Positions 12,546 through 26,149 of a DNA stretch of 64,000 bases are shown here, in pieces. The stretch comes from Plectrocnemia conspersa (Eukaryota > Arthropoda > Insecta > Trichoptera > Polycentropodidae), in the NCBI GenBank assembly GCA_009617715.1, contig VTFK01000145.1:124001-188000 (forward strand). Direction: 5' to 3'. How positions within the stretch are numbered: position 1 is the stretch's first letter; every line of letters begins with the position of its first letter. The notes beneath the pieces are model-generated. The model saw only the letters and a program-made list of their open reading frames with translations. It did not search any database and had not been told where the DNA came from. The position numbers and the translations under genes are program-made.

Positions 12546-13693
12546 ACAATACATAAAAATTATCGTTGTTTCTGATTTAATGCACATATTCGTTAGATTT
12601 TACGAATTGCAAATAAATCCTTAGTATGTATGAGGATTGAAAGTTAATGTCGATCAAATCGGCGCTGTCGGAACGCTATATCAGCCAACGGACAGATTAT
12701 AAATGTGTAGTTTCTTAGATGTTATCTAATAAACAACATTTTACAATGATTATAAATATGTGATTGCATACCTGGAATAATCGATAGCCAAAATATCTAA
12801 GAGTGGGTTATTTTTAATTCCGATGTGGCAAAATATGTGCAATTTTTGTTCTGTGCCTTTATTCCTCTTTCGGAATAGCCAAATTCAAGATATTCAGTTA
12901 CATCAAACTTATGTAGTATGTTCTTTATAAAAAGATAATACTTGCTGACAGTGACTTCAACATGAGAAGATTCACTCTTTGTTTATATATACCAATTCTA
13001 CGTTATAGGCATATAGGTCATCAAATTGCTCCATCATTGCTTCTGAAAAGTAATTAAAAAACAATAAGAGTAAACATTAAACACATTATTACTACTAATA
13101 TAATCCATAAATTAAATTTGAACGACAACCGAAGAACAAAATTAACGGAAATTACTGTAGAGGATTAAACACGTAGATTGACATATCTTCATCTTCTTCA
13201 AAATAGTCGCAATATGTCATACATTAATTGTTTGCCATACGTAAATGTTATTAGATCTCTCATTGATTCTGGAAATTGACTGTAAACGATACTATATATG
13301 GGTAAAAAGTAACTTTTTGTTTACACTAATATGAGATTTTTCATTATTACTACCATTGTAATATGTTTAATTAACTTTGGCATGTATATCTTAAATTGCC
13401 AAATCACTGCTGTTTGTCGTTTAATATTAGATCCTAGAAAGTCAATAGTAATTTTGTTAGAATAACCGTGATATAGTATTCATATAACCAAACACTTACT
13501 GGCACTCATAATTTATATTTCGATATAGTCTATAATTCCAATGGTAAATCACTTTGAATCATCTTCAATTGTAACTTAGTAAGAAAAATGCTTTGTTTAA
13601 TTAACATATTTTACTGTTTATTGAATCGCACTAAGCTGTATCCCGGCGCGCGCTTGACTGATGACAGAACTGTCAAATGTAAGCAACTGAGGG

Positions 13694-13720
13694 GATATCC
13701 CGATACATGATCGGGATATC
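13694..13720. repeat. Perfect 11-bp hairpin between GCGCGC blocks
   Basis: GATATCCCGAT at 13694-13704 pairs perfectly with ATCGGGATATC at 13710-13720 around a 5-nt loop. The motif CGCGCGCTT occurs near 13648 and again just after the hairpin, near 13723. This may be the terminal structure of a small transposon. Confidence 0.6.
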
Positions 13721-14645
13721 ACCGCGCGCTTAAAAACGAACTACGAAATTGATTTTAACGATTTAAATTGTAAAACACTTATCAATATATGTTTAAAAAT
13801 CATCAAATTCTAAAAAAAATATTTTTAGTTTATACGGTATTTAAAATATAATATAAATAATGTGGATTTTTATTAGCTTCTCTTAACAAAAAAAAATATG
13901 TACTTGAATTTTGGCGAACGTTGACAATTTAAATTAATAGTTTTTGAAGAATTTTTAAAATTTCGCTTGAAAAAACATTTTAAAAAAAAGGGGGAAAATT
14001 TCAAAATAAGTACTATTCATTACCAACCAACTACTAAACACATAGTGTTGCAAAAATCTCTCTTACTGACCCCTTTGAAAGGAAACTACACAAAATTGTA
14101 AAATATTTTATAACTAATTTAATTTTTTTAACTTATTTTTATTATATTTTTTAAATTATAAAGTTTTAGAATAAATTTTCAAGATTTATTCAAAATATTT
14201 TTTTCAACCTTAAAAATATTTTTTATTTTATTATGGATTTTAAATATTCTTAATTTATTATAGATTTTAAATATGTTTAGTTTATTATTAATTTTAAATA
14301 ATGTGAAAATTTTTTGCACTTATTAATTATTAAAATTAATAATGCTGCGCAGATAAATCATTTACTTTAAAAAATATATAAATATAAATATTTTTTAATA
14401 AAAATTGACAAAGGTCTCAAAATTATTATTATTTTTAAAGCGCACTTTTGGTCTAAAGTAACAGATTAAGTGCTTGATATTTTCAGTTTATTATTTCTTT
14501 CTAATTGGCTTTTATATTTACACATAAAACATATAAACAACTTTTTTAAATTATAATTAAACTTATGGTGTAACTAAAAAAAGTTCTTATTACTAAGATT
14601 TAAATTTATGATAAAATTGTGTTATATGCAATTTATTCATTGGTT

Positions 14646-14676
14646 CCATAAGCTTCGCTGTATTGAGATTTCACTG
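14646..14676 (-). mobile_element. Isolated pogo/Tigger-type terminal repeat
   Basis: On the - strand the sequence starts TA then CAGTGAAATCTCAATACAGC. A TA followed by CAGTGAAA resembles the usual terminus of pogo/Tigger (Tc1/mariner superfamily) elements. The opposite end was not found, so this is either a truncated copy or chance. Confidence 0.35.
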
Positions 14677-15004
14677 TACAATTTTTAATTTATTATTATC
14701 TAGCTAAGTTCTAAACCTATTTATAAATGATATGCAATATTTAGATTTATCATTAAATATCTAAGTTTCAAATATAACGATAAAATTTAACGTTTCAAAT
14801 CTAATAAATAATATAAAATGTTTTCTTCTGGAAATATTTAGTCAAGTTGTAAACCTATTTTCAAATGAATTGAAAATGTTAGTAGTTTTTTTATAGATTA
14901 AACCATTTTGTCTATTATTGAAAATCCTAAATAATAATGTCCAATTTGAACCATTAATTTTTTTTTAAATATTTAAAAAAATCAGAACGAAGCAAAAATT
15001 ATAT

Positions 15005-15087
15005 TTAAAACCCAAAAAGTTGAGGGTCCGGTATACGCACACTCGCTAGCTTTCGGTACCTCACGATAGTGAGGTACCGACAGCTAG
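15005..15087 (+). mobile_element. Helitron-like 3' terminus, copy 1
   Basis: A near-perfect palindrome, CTAGCTTTCGGTACCTCAC at 15046-15064 and its inverse at 15069-15087, has a 4-nt GATA loop. It ends in CTAG followed by T. A hairpin just before a CTRR end next to T is the known signature of Helitron 3' ends. The flank upstream (AAAACCCAAA, GTTGAG, CACACTCGCTAGCT) is shared with 30841-30923. The 5' end was not found. An alternative is the end of another element with palindromic termini. Confidence 0.5.
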
Positions 15088-15089
15088 TA

Positions 15090-15955
15090 ATTCATAATTG
15101 TATTTAATGATTAAATATACTGTAATACAAATTCTAGATTATAATTATATATATATTTTTTTTCCCGTTTCATATATTTTTTTGGCACAAGTATTTCACT
15201 GGTTTGTTAGTTAAATTATGCGCTGATTTAAAATCAGTAGATTAAATTGATTTTGGATCATTTATAGCACGACTATAGAATTCTTTTATATTATAATATA
15301 GAAAAAAAATTAATCGAGTTTTATTATAACATAGTTGAACATGATAAGGTCGATTATAAAAACTCTTGTAATTGCATAATTACGATTTCTTATGATGAAC
15401 AACGATTCAGAGTACATTTTAAGTATGTTCAAAATAACTTAGTTAATTTTATGAAGCATAGAAATAAACCTAACATATACATGAATTGAATATGCATCAT
15501 TGTTTGTACTGCGTTTTAGATTCTAGATATTTTTTTATTATAAAAAGTATTATTTAGTATCGTTTCATATCGTTTTCTGGCATTATTTCACTGATTTGTT
15601 CGTTTTAAAATCGATCAGATTAAATTGATTTTAGCACATTTATATTACAATTATATAGTAAAAAGTGTAATCAAGTTTAATTATACATAAAAGTTATAAT
15701 ATCGACTATAAAAACTTCTGTAATTGAATTATTACGATTGCTAATACATATTCAGTATATTCAAAATTGCTCAGTTAATTATTATAGTGTATCATGCTGT
15801 AGATACGATAAAAAAATCATATTTTTTTAAATTACAAACATATTTGACTAATCAATATTAAGGAAAACTATTTTTTTTTATAAAATCGTATAGTTCCAAT
15901 AATATATAAATAAATCTCACATATAAAAGAATTGAATATGTATTATTGTTTGTCA
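15090..15955 (+). repeat. Diverged tandem duplication with a period of about 446 bp
   Basis: The two halves share, in the same order, CGTTTCATAT, TATTTCACTG.TTTGTT, AGATTAAATTGATTTT, TCGA.TATAAAAACT and GAATTGAATATG.AT.ATTGTTTGT, with the last motif at about 15484 and 15930. It is old and non-coding. Confidence 0.7.
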
Positions 15956-18235
15956 AAATGTTATCATATGGAATATATGGGCTTAAGCGAAGGTCATGTG
16001 GCTCACTCAGCAATGAACTTTGTGCAGCAACAAACGGTTCATAGATATTTTTAGACTGAAAGATGTCTAATTAGCATAGGGGAAAAGCACTTGTTCTCAT
16101 AACATTAATCATATAAATTTTACAACGCATTAGTCCGCCGTTAAGACTGTAATATCGATCTTCACATGTAGCAGCTAGCTCTATAAAATCTAAAGCTCTA
16201 GATGTCTATAAAGTTAAACCTGTTTGAGTGCCTAAAATCCTCATTGAAACCTTCACAACCACATGATTCAACAATCATTATTATAATTTTTGTCTATTAT
16301 ATCAAAGTTGATTGTTTAAAGATTTTATTGATTTAAAGTAGGTTGTTTTTTATTATTCACTACAAATAATAGTTTCAATCACTACTAAAATCTGGTTGTA
16401 TAGCATTATTTATTCTTTAGTATTAGCTTTTGAACATACCGTAGATTATATAATTTAAATAAATAATATACGTTCAATTTTGCTACTACCGTTCCCATGT
16501 CATGTCATAATACAGAGTTCAATGACAGTAAATCTATAATAAAAAATATCTTCACGCAACGTATTACACATATATTATACGCAAATCTTAGATTGCCTAT
16601 ATCCACATTCGTCAAGTACATAATATACCCATCGCATTATAATAATTACAAAGTGACAGCTCAATGACGCATTTTGATCTCGTTCGCATGCTTTCATTAT
16701 AAAACCCTTTCACACACACACAGTTACACAGTTACACCACACGTTGTTAAGTAATTAATTAATTACGTCTAGTTTGATCGCTCTTACCTAATGGCACAAC
16801 AATTACTTTAATTTAAAGCGACGTTTTTTCATTGGTATCTTTTTCAATTTTAACAAAATTTGAAACCCGATCGTCGCTCATCACGCCAATGATCCATTAA
16901 GCTTTAGGATTAAGTCGCGTGCGCAGCATAGCTGACGCAATGCCATCATGAGCAATTAACGAAAATGTAACCAAACGCATTAAATTCGTATTAAACAATA
17001 ATCTGACGTGAAACGCGTCCAATACATTATATAAAGATTTATAGTCTGAATCACTTACCAAATAGTTAAAAATTGTATTAATTGAGCAGATATTATATAG
17101 CGTGGAACGGCGATACTTCGCATGCAACTGTGACGTACGCAAATCTGTAGCAACGACACACACACTGAGTCACGACACAAACGTGATTTTCCTTTCACGC
17201 GGAAGTACGAAAAGTCTCGAGGCTTTTGCTCTCCGCAAAAGACCGTTTGCTTGTCAGGGCAGCTCAACTTATTACCCAGTCCTTCTATTATTTGTACTAT
17301 AGTGGATATTTAATTACTTGTTAAATGTCAGCCGCAATCTGCCTTCGTGTTGTGTTATTAAACACGCTCATAATAAATAAATACACATACATTGTACACT
17401 GAACTTTCTTGAATAGATTAAAACGTGATATTTCCTAGTCATACTCATATATATTACGTGCTTCTCTATTGTATTCGCTATTAATTTCGCGGCATTAGAA
17501 TGATCGATCGCTTCTAAACGAGCGTATTAATTTTTTTAGTTAGCCAAACTGGTTTTTTTTTCGAGCGTTGCTCAAAAAATTGTGTTCTAATAGTGTATTA
17601 TAAAGTTTTAAATTATGATTTATGAATGCAAATTGATCGTAAACAGTCCATAATTAGGTACTGAATTATTGTCGAGGTTGACACGTTCGTGAAATTTATG
17701 GCGTAAATCTGCGATTAAATGCGGTTTTATTGAAATAATAAAATAGTATTAAATAATTTATGCAAAATTAAATAAAAAAACAACTTATATTGAAATGTGA
17801 ATTTTGGCTCTTTATCTACATAATAAATATAAATTAACATAAAATGAAGCAAAACTGTATAGATAGCGCAAACATACCATTTCAATATTTTTAACAATAT
17901 TTATTGTATTTACTTAAGATTTAATTATTTAAAAGTTTATCATATGTGCTATACATTGATGAAGCTCTTCAATATATTATTATTATAATGTTTTGTATTT
18001 ACAATATACTTTAAAAAACACAAATAATCCGAACTATCAATTTCTATTTGGTTTTAAAAAAAATCATAACGATGATATATGTATAAAAAAAATTAAAAAC
18101 CGACCTCAAATAATGAATCTGAACTAAACTACACTTGTTTGAGATGTATCTATATACTAATGTATTTTAGGTATAAGTTCCTTTAGCTCTTTTTATACAT
18201 ATAATACAATAATTAAAAGGAGCGGAACATTGCCT
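15956..18235. other. Gene-free stretch
   Basis: I see nothing that supports a gene. A short CA-rich run lies near 16710-16740. Positions 16890-17300 are slightly GC-richer with overlapping open frames on both strands, none of them recognisable. Confidence 0.5.
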
Positions 18236-18450
18236 TCAATAGCACCCATTTTCTAGGTAGTACTTTCACAATAAACTTGTAGTTGTAGTTTTCACGCGGC
18301 TCTGTTTGTTTTAATTTTGTCTGCCAATTATTGTTGACTTTATTGCTTTTTGAACGTTTAAAAAATATTAGACATGAGAGGAAATATTCAATAAATCTAA
18401 ATTAACAGTAAATTTAGGTTCCTTAGTAAATTTGATCTGAAAATTCAGAA
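18236..18450 (+). repeat. Dispersed repeat family B, copy 2
   Basis: It aligns with 7975-8210 in the same orientation (TAGGTAGTACTTTCACAATA, TTTATTGCTTTTTGAACGTT, GACATGAGAGGAAATATTCA). It lies directly before the family D repeat. Confidence 0.65.
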
Positions 18451-18599
18451 CAAATACCTAAGGAAGAAGTAAAGAAAGAACAAAAAATCAACAACATCAC
18501 CAGCTGAATTATATAAATTTCATGTTTTATAAATGGTATTGTCGATAATTTGACCACTGGATTTAATGCAGCAAAATAATTAAATAATATATTCAGTGT

Positions 18600-19290
18600 C
18601 ATGTGGTTATTCCTAAAATAAAATCTAGAAAAAACAGTCTCGAATCTATCCCGAAAATATTTTTTAAAATATGCCATTTCAGTCAAATCATATCAGAATA
18701 CATTTTCACTAGTATATATACATTTTTATGATTTCAATTTTTCTATATGTATGTATATATTTATATACTTATCATTATTTATTTACATTCGATTTATAAA
18801 TTTTATAGTGAAAATGTATTTTTGGTACAGATATATTTTTACATTTTCAGTTTCATCTCGAATCTATCCCGAAAATATTTCTTAAAATCATATCGAAATA
18901 CATTTTCACCAGTAGATATATGTATATATATTTTTACCATTGAAAATATAAATTATCTGGCAGGTTCTAGAGTACAACTTTTCTATGTGAAGTAATACAT
19001 ATATATATTTACATATTTATCATTATTTATTTACATCTGATGTATAAATGTTACAGTGAATGTGTATTTTTTGGTAAACTTATATCTTCACTAGTAAACT
19101 TCAAATACATTTTCATCCGTAGATATATATTTCTTCGACCGAAAATATAATTTAACTAATATGCTGCTCTATGTCTTTGAAGCTCAATTTAACAGTTGCG
19201 AAACGTCCGTTTGGTGTTAAAACCCAAACCTAACCTAATGAAAGTTCTAAAACTAGTTATAGTTATCACGACTAATTATCAGGTTAATAT
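18600..19290 (+). repeat. Dispersed repeat family D, copy 1
   Basis: The part at 18838-19256 is the reverse complement of 26150-26600. The two share CCCGAAAATATTTC.TAAA, ATACATTTTCACC, TTATCATTATTTATTTACAT, CAAACCTAACCTA and CTAATGAAAGTTCTAAA. The block 18600-18720 repeats the beginning of the same unit, so this copy is partly duplicated. The motif ACATTTTCAC.AGT recurs several times inside. It is non-coding. Confidence 0.75.
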
Positions 19291-22200
19291 TATGCGTATA
19301 TATTTTTAATGTTTTTAATCGCATCTATTATTATTTACTTAAGAAATTATATTTCGATGTTAAACGATATATAAAATGACATTTTTGTCATGAGACCCGG
19401 AATCATTAATTTCTCAGGACCCGTGTTCTCGATAAACAATAAGATCGATTATTTTAGACAACTAGTAATGATTTCCTATTTTTTTGATAATACAATTACT
19501 AATAAATAAGTGTCACAGCTTTTTAAATACTTTCCGATAAAAATGTGAAATGATTATTTGTATACACCTTAGTTTCGTTATTATGCTATATTGCATTTTT
19601 ACAGATAGCTTGTTATTTTCTCAAGAAGCGCACAATGTAACATTTATTAGCGATAATTTCACAAGAAAACACATAGCATTCATCATCATAATTTATAATA
19701 AGTGGCGCATTTAAGAGTAGCAATTTTATCAACACGATTTACTAAGATTTTCATAATGATGTTATCACTAGATTATCTTGAAATATAATTTAATATATAA
19801 ATATGTTGAATGTTCTCAAACATTGCGACCCACTATTACGCTATCTCTGATTTAAAAGTAAATAAAATTTTATACTATTGCGTCGTACTGCCGTATTAGA
19901 TTTTACCGTTATGTGCACGATCCTGTTTTATCAACAGCCGTATATAAGTGGAGCAAAGTGTCTGATAAGCATTCTGGATATGGTACAGTTTAGCGTTACA
20001 TTTTAACGTAAACATGCTATTAAAATTAATATTATAATTAGCAAATTACAACACTACTTTAATATGCGTAAACATAACGATTGATTAGCACATATTTATA
20101 TTGTGAAAAAATCTGTCAAGTATTTTTTTTTATTGTGACAAGCTCATTACAGTATTTTATTTTGCTATTTATTTATATGATAAAACCTTAAAAAAATATT
20201 TTATATTATTAAAATAAACTCTTTTCTTGATTATGATGTCATAAAAGTTTTGCGCCTGCTTTATCTCAGCACCCACCGAACGCAAGTTCTATATTATTCT
20301 AGAAAAAAATGTTGGTATTGGCCAAATTTTATCATGGCGTTTCATTGACTAAGACTAGGCTCATTATTAACGCTTCAGCCTCTCGACACTGATGTATGTC
20401 GTTACATAAAGATTCAGGACGCGTCTTACAAAAGCTTTTGTTTAAATTACATTTAGAAAGTAAATCGAACCTTTATACGACGAGACCGTACGCTATTGTG
20501 CCACGAATCGGCCATTATTCTCTTCGGACAGCTCTAGCTTATATATACAACTAGAGTTTAGAACCTCCTCTAACTGGACCGATTACTCCGTCTTGGCGTA
20601 AATCAATCTTTTATTAAAACACACTATATCTTTATGATGTATTGTGATAACGGCGTCCGTGAGCTAGGTGTCGAATTTCGTTCGTGACGAAACCCGTCTA
20701 TCCCGGGTCAGATGACTCTGACCACAAGTGGCCCCAAGACGCAAAGTCGACCAGACATATTGATCTGTGCCCAGTCGGTTGTGATCAACGCGTGGACCGT
20801 TGTGATGTGCGGTCAGATCATTTTTTTATGGTCTTGCTGTAAAACTGGTACGCGCGCATGTAACGATCCTTTGGCTCGGGTTTGTAACGCTCGTTAAGGG
20901 TTAAAGGCTTGCGAATCACAAATAAGGAGTGCTTTACGGCCCAAGACGACAACATCTTGTATAAAATAAAAGCAACTGAACCATAAAGGAGAGGCTTAGA
21001 TTTGCAATGCTTGTAATAAGAGCATTTCACAGTCAAAGACATAAAATAAAATAAAAGTAACCTTACATATAATTTCATATATTACTTTTATGATGTGAGA
21101 CAATGATGCATTCTATCCCCAATTGTTTAACATATACGGATAATTTACAGAATAGCTAGAATGTATGTTTCTCGTTTAGTTGAACTAGAGAAGGGTCGTC
21201 AGATGGAATTGGAATATATCAGGAAGTAATGAGGTATCAAGATGATGCGCTGGTACATCATTATCGAGTTTAAATGATACATTTACATTTTTGCGTGCTT
21301 CAAAATATTTTTAAGCTTTATATGATAAAATTATTCATGAAAAATATATAACACAAACGCTGATTTCCTCAATTTATGATATCCGCTCTTTTTCGATTGC
21401 TCTGGGCTTATTGTCACGTGCATAAAGGGCAGGTCTAAGATCACCTAATATTAAATTACATCGAAATTATTTAATTACGATTTTTAATTGACGCCTTTTC
21501 CAGCGCCTGTTCCCAAAAGGTCATAGGTGACTCGGAGCTGAATAATTTTTAACGATCGGTTTTTATTGCGGCGGTCCAATTATTTCATAGCGCGTACAAT
21601 CGCATTACAATAATCGTTTTAGAATCGAAGATTGCGCCCCGACAATAAAAACAACAACAACAACAATAATAAAAAAACATGTGAAACATTTAGTCTCTTT
21701 TCGCCGACGAGCAACAATGCGAGTGTCCGATGACCACAATTCAGTCGGGTCCAGAACTTTATGACCGGCGGCCATCACGATGTCCGGACGCTGACAAATT
21801 CGCCGGGGATAATTCGACGATCATCCAAAACAGTGGTTTTCAACAAGCTGAAAAAATACTAGCGCTATCTATTTGAATCAGAGATAGATTCCATTAACTT
21901 AGGTACAATATCTACTATCGATAATGTACATTAGAGTGATATTTTATACTAACGCCGTACCGCCTATCTTCGTCGTTCTACGAATAATATTATTTTTAAA
22001 GGAAAATGAAAACAATTAAAATACATATTACTTTATTCACAAAATATATGATACGCAGTAAAAATTTATCTTTAAAATGCGAAACTGACCCCAGATGCAT
22101 AGTGACATCTATTGATTTTAAATTATAATATATATTCACAGCTTTCAGTCTTGCGATTGATACTTTTGTAAGTACTCTTTTTGTCTGATTTCTTTACCCA

Positions 22201-25200
22201 GTTTATACTGATTTACCACGTTGTAACGCGTTGTCAGGATACACATCGCTGTAGTATAATTTAAAAATAATACAAATAGGCTTACCTTCGCGACCGCACA
22301 TCACGGACGTCAGAGGTATAAAAAAGAGCAAAAACTCTCGCTTGGTTTAGTACAAGGATCTTGCTACAATGGTTTAAGAATAATAACAATAATTTGATAA
22401 TTTTAAAATCAGTTTAAAATTAATTCCCGTCTATTTATTTGGGTTAAAATTGAATAAAATTTTGATCAGTGTACGCAGAATTAATTTTTAATTTTTAGTT
22501 ATAAGTGTGATTAGGTAATAATTTGACAATCATACTTTGAGGACAAGTAACGAATACTGTCCTGTGTACTTACACGTACCGGGATACATCCCCACGCCAA
22601 ACGACCAATCGCAGGGCAGAATTTAAAAAAAATCACGCGTTGACCGATGTTATTGCGCACTGAATCTAAAAATATATAGATTCGTCAAAAGATTGGTCGT
22701 CACTGGTTCTTTTTGTATTGTTTTTACGACGTTCGTCGATTTGCGCCTGTCACTCAGACGAGCGACTCTTCATTGTTCGTCGAAGACAAAAAAAGCGCAT
22801 ACGTCGACTGATTTGAACAATGCAGACTAACTCGAAAATGAATGTGAAATCGTTCGAATAAACGGCAGTTCAAAAGTCCATAGCTTGTGTCTAGTAATTT
22901 TGCATATAAGCAATTTGTACTTAAATAACGGTATATGAGTTGAACGTCAATAAAAACGCGGTTTGACAAATCTTACACAATGCTAAAGAATATTTGAATT
23001 ACTTGGGATATTCGGATATTGTACCTTTACTTTCCAAATATATTTTGCAAATTGCTTATTTTGTACAATTTGTGAAATTATTTCGCATGGAACATCCACC
23101 TGATTTTGATATCAGAAGATATTTTCTCTTGCTGTCAAATGGTACAAAAATCTGATCATAAAAATGCATTATAATCTTTCATGAAACACCTAATTCACTA
23201 TTTTGATGTATGATTGTGGAATCACCTTGTTATCTAAATGATCTGAAATCATTTTTGAAGAAATCCAATTCCTATTGTCTCTACGGTCATTTGTTTCATA
23301 CGCGTGTTCCATAATGCTTCCAGAGGTACATCTGTTGTATAATCGTTATATTTACGAGGTTTAATCGACCCTATTACATATTATACTACTCGCCTTCCAA
23401 AACTTTTTTGTTGTTTGGTAAGCTCTCATATGGGGGCGGTCGCCTCTTTACGCCTACACCCTTTTTATTTTTATTCCTCGTGCCGCTCACAAGGGCGTCT
23501 AATATTGCTCTGATCTTGTAAAACGATCGTTAAATAACCTGATTTGGGTTGCAAGTGGATCCTATGGTGGTTCGGAAATTATTATTTGGAAGGTAATTCG
23601 AGAACGTTCCGAGGGATCCACTTTACCACGGCGAGAACACCGATTCGCTTTCTCGGCTCCTCCGCGTGGAATTTACACGATTTTGTAAACATCACCAGAA
23701 ATGGCATTTTGGGAAAATGACGTATGTTCTTCATTGTATATAAGTACATATAGTTTTAATTCATATATTATCTAGTAGTGCAAAATATAAAAGTATATAA
23801 TTAAAATGTAAGTCTTAAAGCATTGTATTTATTTATTAAATTCATAATACCAGTTAAATGTTTACTTCTGTTGGATACTGTCTACTCAAATTAAATTAGA
23901 GTATATTGTATTCTTCTTGTTAATTCATTATTGTACTTTATACATAATTTTCATCGATATATGTATTATTATTTAACAATGAGTAAGCTTTTTTGGTTAA
24001 TGGTTAATGCAAATTATAGTTTAAACTTCAACGTTCAAGTAATTCAATACGGGACGTGTCACGCTTCGAATATTTGACAGGGTGCGGGCCGAAAGACTTT
24101 GCCAAAAATTAATGAGGCAAACACATCCCTTATATTTTTTTTTTCGTGTCATCTGAGATTTTTTCGCTGGAAATTCGGTCATGTGACGCCGTTTCTGGTC
24201 ATCCGTCATCTTTTGCGCGTGCTGTCTCTGTGTCTCGTCTTTCTGTCGACATCTGCGTCATCATTATAAAAGGACGGAGATTAGAAACCCCTTTGTCTTT
24301 ACGTTTAAATGGCCATAGATATATAGAGAGCTGAAGACCACACCCGCCTGTCTTCATTGTCTGTCTCCCAATTGACGACACGTGTTCAATTGTGCAATCT
24401 TTGTTCTATAAGCAACAGGGGAACTGAATGCGATAGTTTATAAAATATTAATTTATAACACAATATAGCACTACTCTATTTTGCCACAAAAATAATATTT
24501 GATTTAAATATAAAATTACTTTCATTTTTTATATCGATTTTGTGGTGAAATTCGTTTATTGATACTTTTGCTTTAACAAAATTTTCAATTACAATAATTG
24601 TATTTAGTGAATTATGATAGAAAGATTTTATCTCATCCACTTTATTATCCAGACCTTGCGCTTTTCGACTAGCATTTATTTCTTCCCAGACGAAATAAAA
24701 TAAAAAATGAAGACGATGTGAATATTTGGCTTTTAGAATATTTTGAATCAAAGCCTCCAACAATTTATACTAATGATATTTTTAATCATTAATATAAAAA
24801 AATAAAAATTTTTTTTTTTAGTTTTAAAAAATGGACAGTTGTTACCTAATATTATATACAAAAAACCTAATCTACGAATTCTTTAAAATAATCTTTTAAA
24901 AAACTTAGAAATTCAAGTCGTTTTTTTATGACTGATGACTGATCCACTGAAACAAAAATATTTAGCTGCTTCTGAAGAACTTTTAAATATTATTTATATG
25001 GTACTATTTTGTATATTTTTTTGCAATCAGCATCTAAAAATCAAATATTGTCGTTATAACAATATAGTTTTAACACTTAAAGCTTATAAAATTCATAATT
25101 AATATAAATTTACAATGTATAACATTAGAATAAATCATACATATTTTTTGTGTATCACTTTTTAAAAACGACGAATTTTGTGGAAAGGTTGATAAAAAAT

Positions 25201-25869
25201 ATCATTATGCGTTTGATAATAAACTCTGATATTATAAATCAATTTATAAACCAAGTTATCTTATCTTTTGACAAAGATCTTGTTTGTATAGAATAATATT
25301 TACTCACACAAAATGATTGAACTGTATTAGGAATACACATATTTGCCAGAAAGCAGGTTGCGATAAGCTTTACTTTGTCATATGTTTTATTCATATCAAA
25401 ATATAAAAATACCGAATATATTTGTTCATATTTGTAGTGAAACATATTGAAATTTTGAAATTCTAAAAAAACACAAAAAGTAGACTAATTCTAAAAACAC
25501 ACATGTACCGCTGCATTATCTACAACCTAATTGCGCTCTTTTTGATATTATTTAGGTTATCCATGCCGACAAACAAAATAATGACGAAAAAACTTTTTGT
25601 TATTGCCGAAATTTCATAAATTGCTCATATTTCCTAGTTAATATTATGCGGCTGTGGGCTTTCTTAATGGTTTGTATTGAGTTTTTATATTTTTATCAAT
25701 ACAAATAATGTTAATTTAGTCTAAAGTAATTTATTATGGCTTTTCGGCAGAGAATATAATTAAAATTAAACATCGTATTGACTTAAAGTATGAAACAATT
25801 CATACTCTAATATTTTAAAAATAAAATAAATAGTCTTGATAATTATTATTTTTTTTTTGCATAGCATAA
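19291..25869. other. Gene-free stretch of 6.6 kb
   Basis: No gene could be supported. An (AAC)n run lies at 21650-21666. GC-richer islands lie at about 20640-20900, 21480-21850, 23400-23700 and 24050-24400; open frames in them are short and unrecognisable. These may be conserved non-coding elements of a long intron or intergenic region upstream of the meteorin-like gene, but that is inference. Confidence 0.45.
21650..21666 (+). repeat. (AAC)n microsatellite
   Basis: Five to six AAC units in a GC-richer island of the left gene-free region. Confidence 0.85.
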
Positions 25870-26060
25870 AATAGTATGTAATAGTATTTTTTAATATTTC
25901 GATTTCATTTTTCTGGGCAAATTCAAGGAGGACCCTGTTTAGAATCGTGCCGTTGCAGTGGAATCGCTCGGTTATTTATATTCTATTTTTTTGCTTTTGA
26001 CGTGAATTTTTGACTTCTGAGAAGTGATAATTGTTTTTGCGCCCTCCTATTGACCAAAAC
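25870..26060 (-). repeat. Dispersed repeat family C, copy 2
   Basis: It contains TTAATATTTCGATTTCATT, GGGCAAATTCAAGGA, GAATCGTGCCGTTGCAGTGG and AACGCTCGGTTAT-like sequence, matching 32500-32670 in order. It then runs into TTTTGACGTGAATTTTTGAC and GCGCCCTCCTATTGACC, matching 9440-9500. Confidence 0.65.
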
Positions 26061-26149
26061 ATACATAATATCAAAGTTCAGACAAACTATGAAGCGGCTG
26101 TTTATACTTCTTCTACTTATTTTTCCCTGAGAGTTGAGTTGGCTTAGTT

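Larger units (their letters stand above)
12546..15004. other. AT-rich gene-free stretch
   Basis: No gene was found. A GC-rich patch with a hairpin lies at 13640-13730. A weak direct repeat of about 140 bp (AAGTTCTAAACCTATTT and AAGTTGTAAACCTATTT) lies at 14703-14875. A pogo-type terminus ends near 14676. Confidence 0.55.

Noticed and set aside
24021..24381. Overlapping open frames on both strands
   Set aside because: None is recognisable, and all lie in a GC-richer island.
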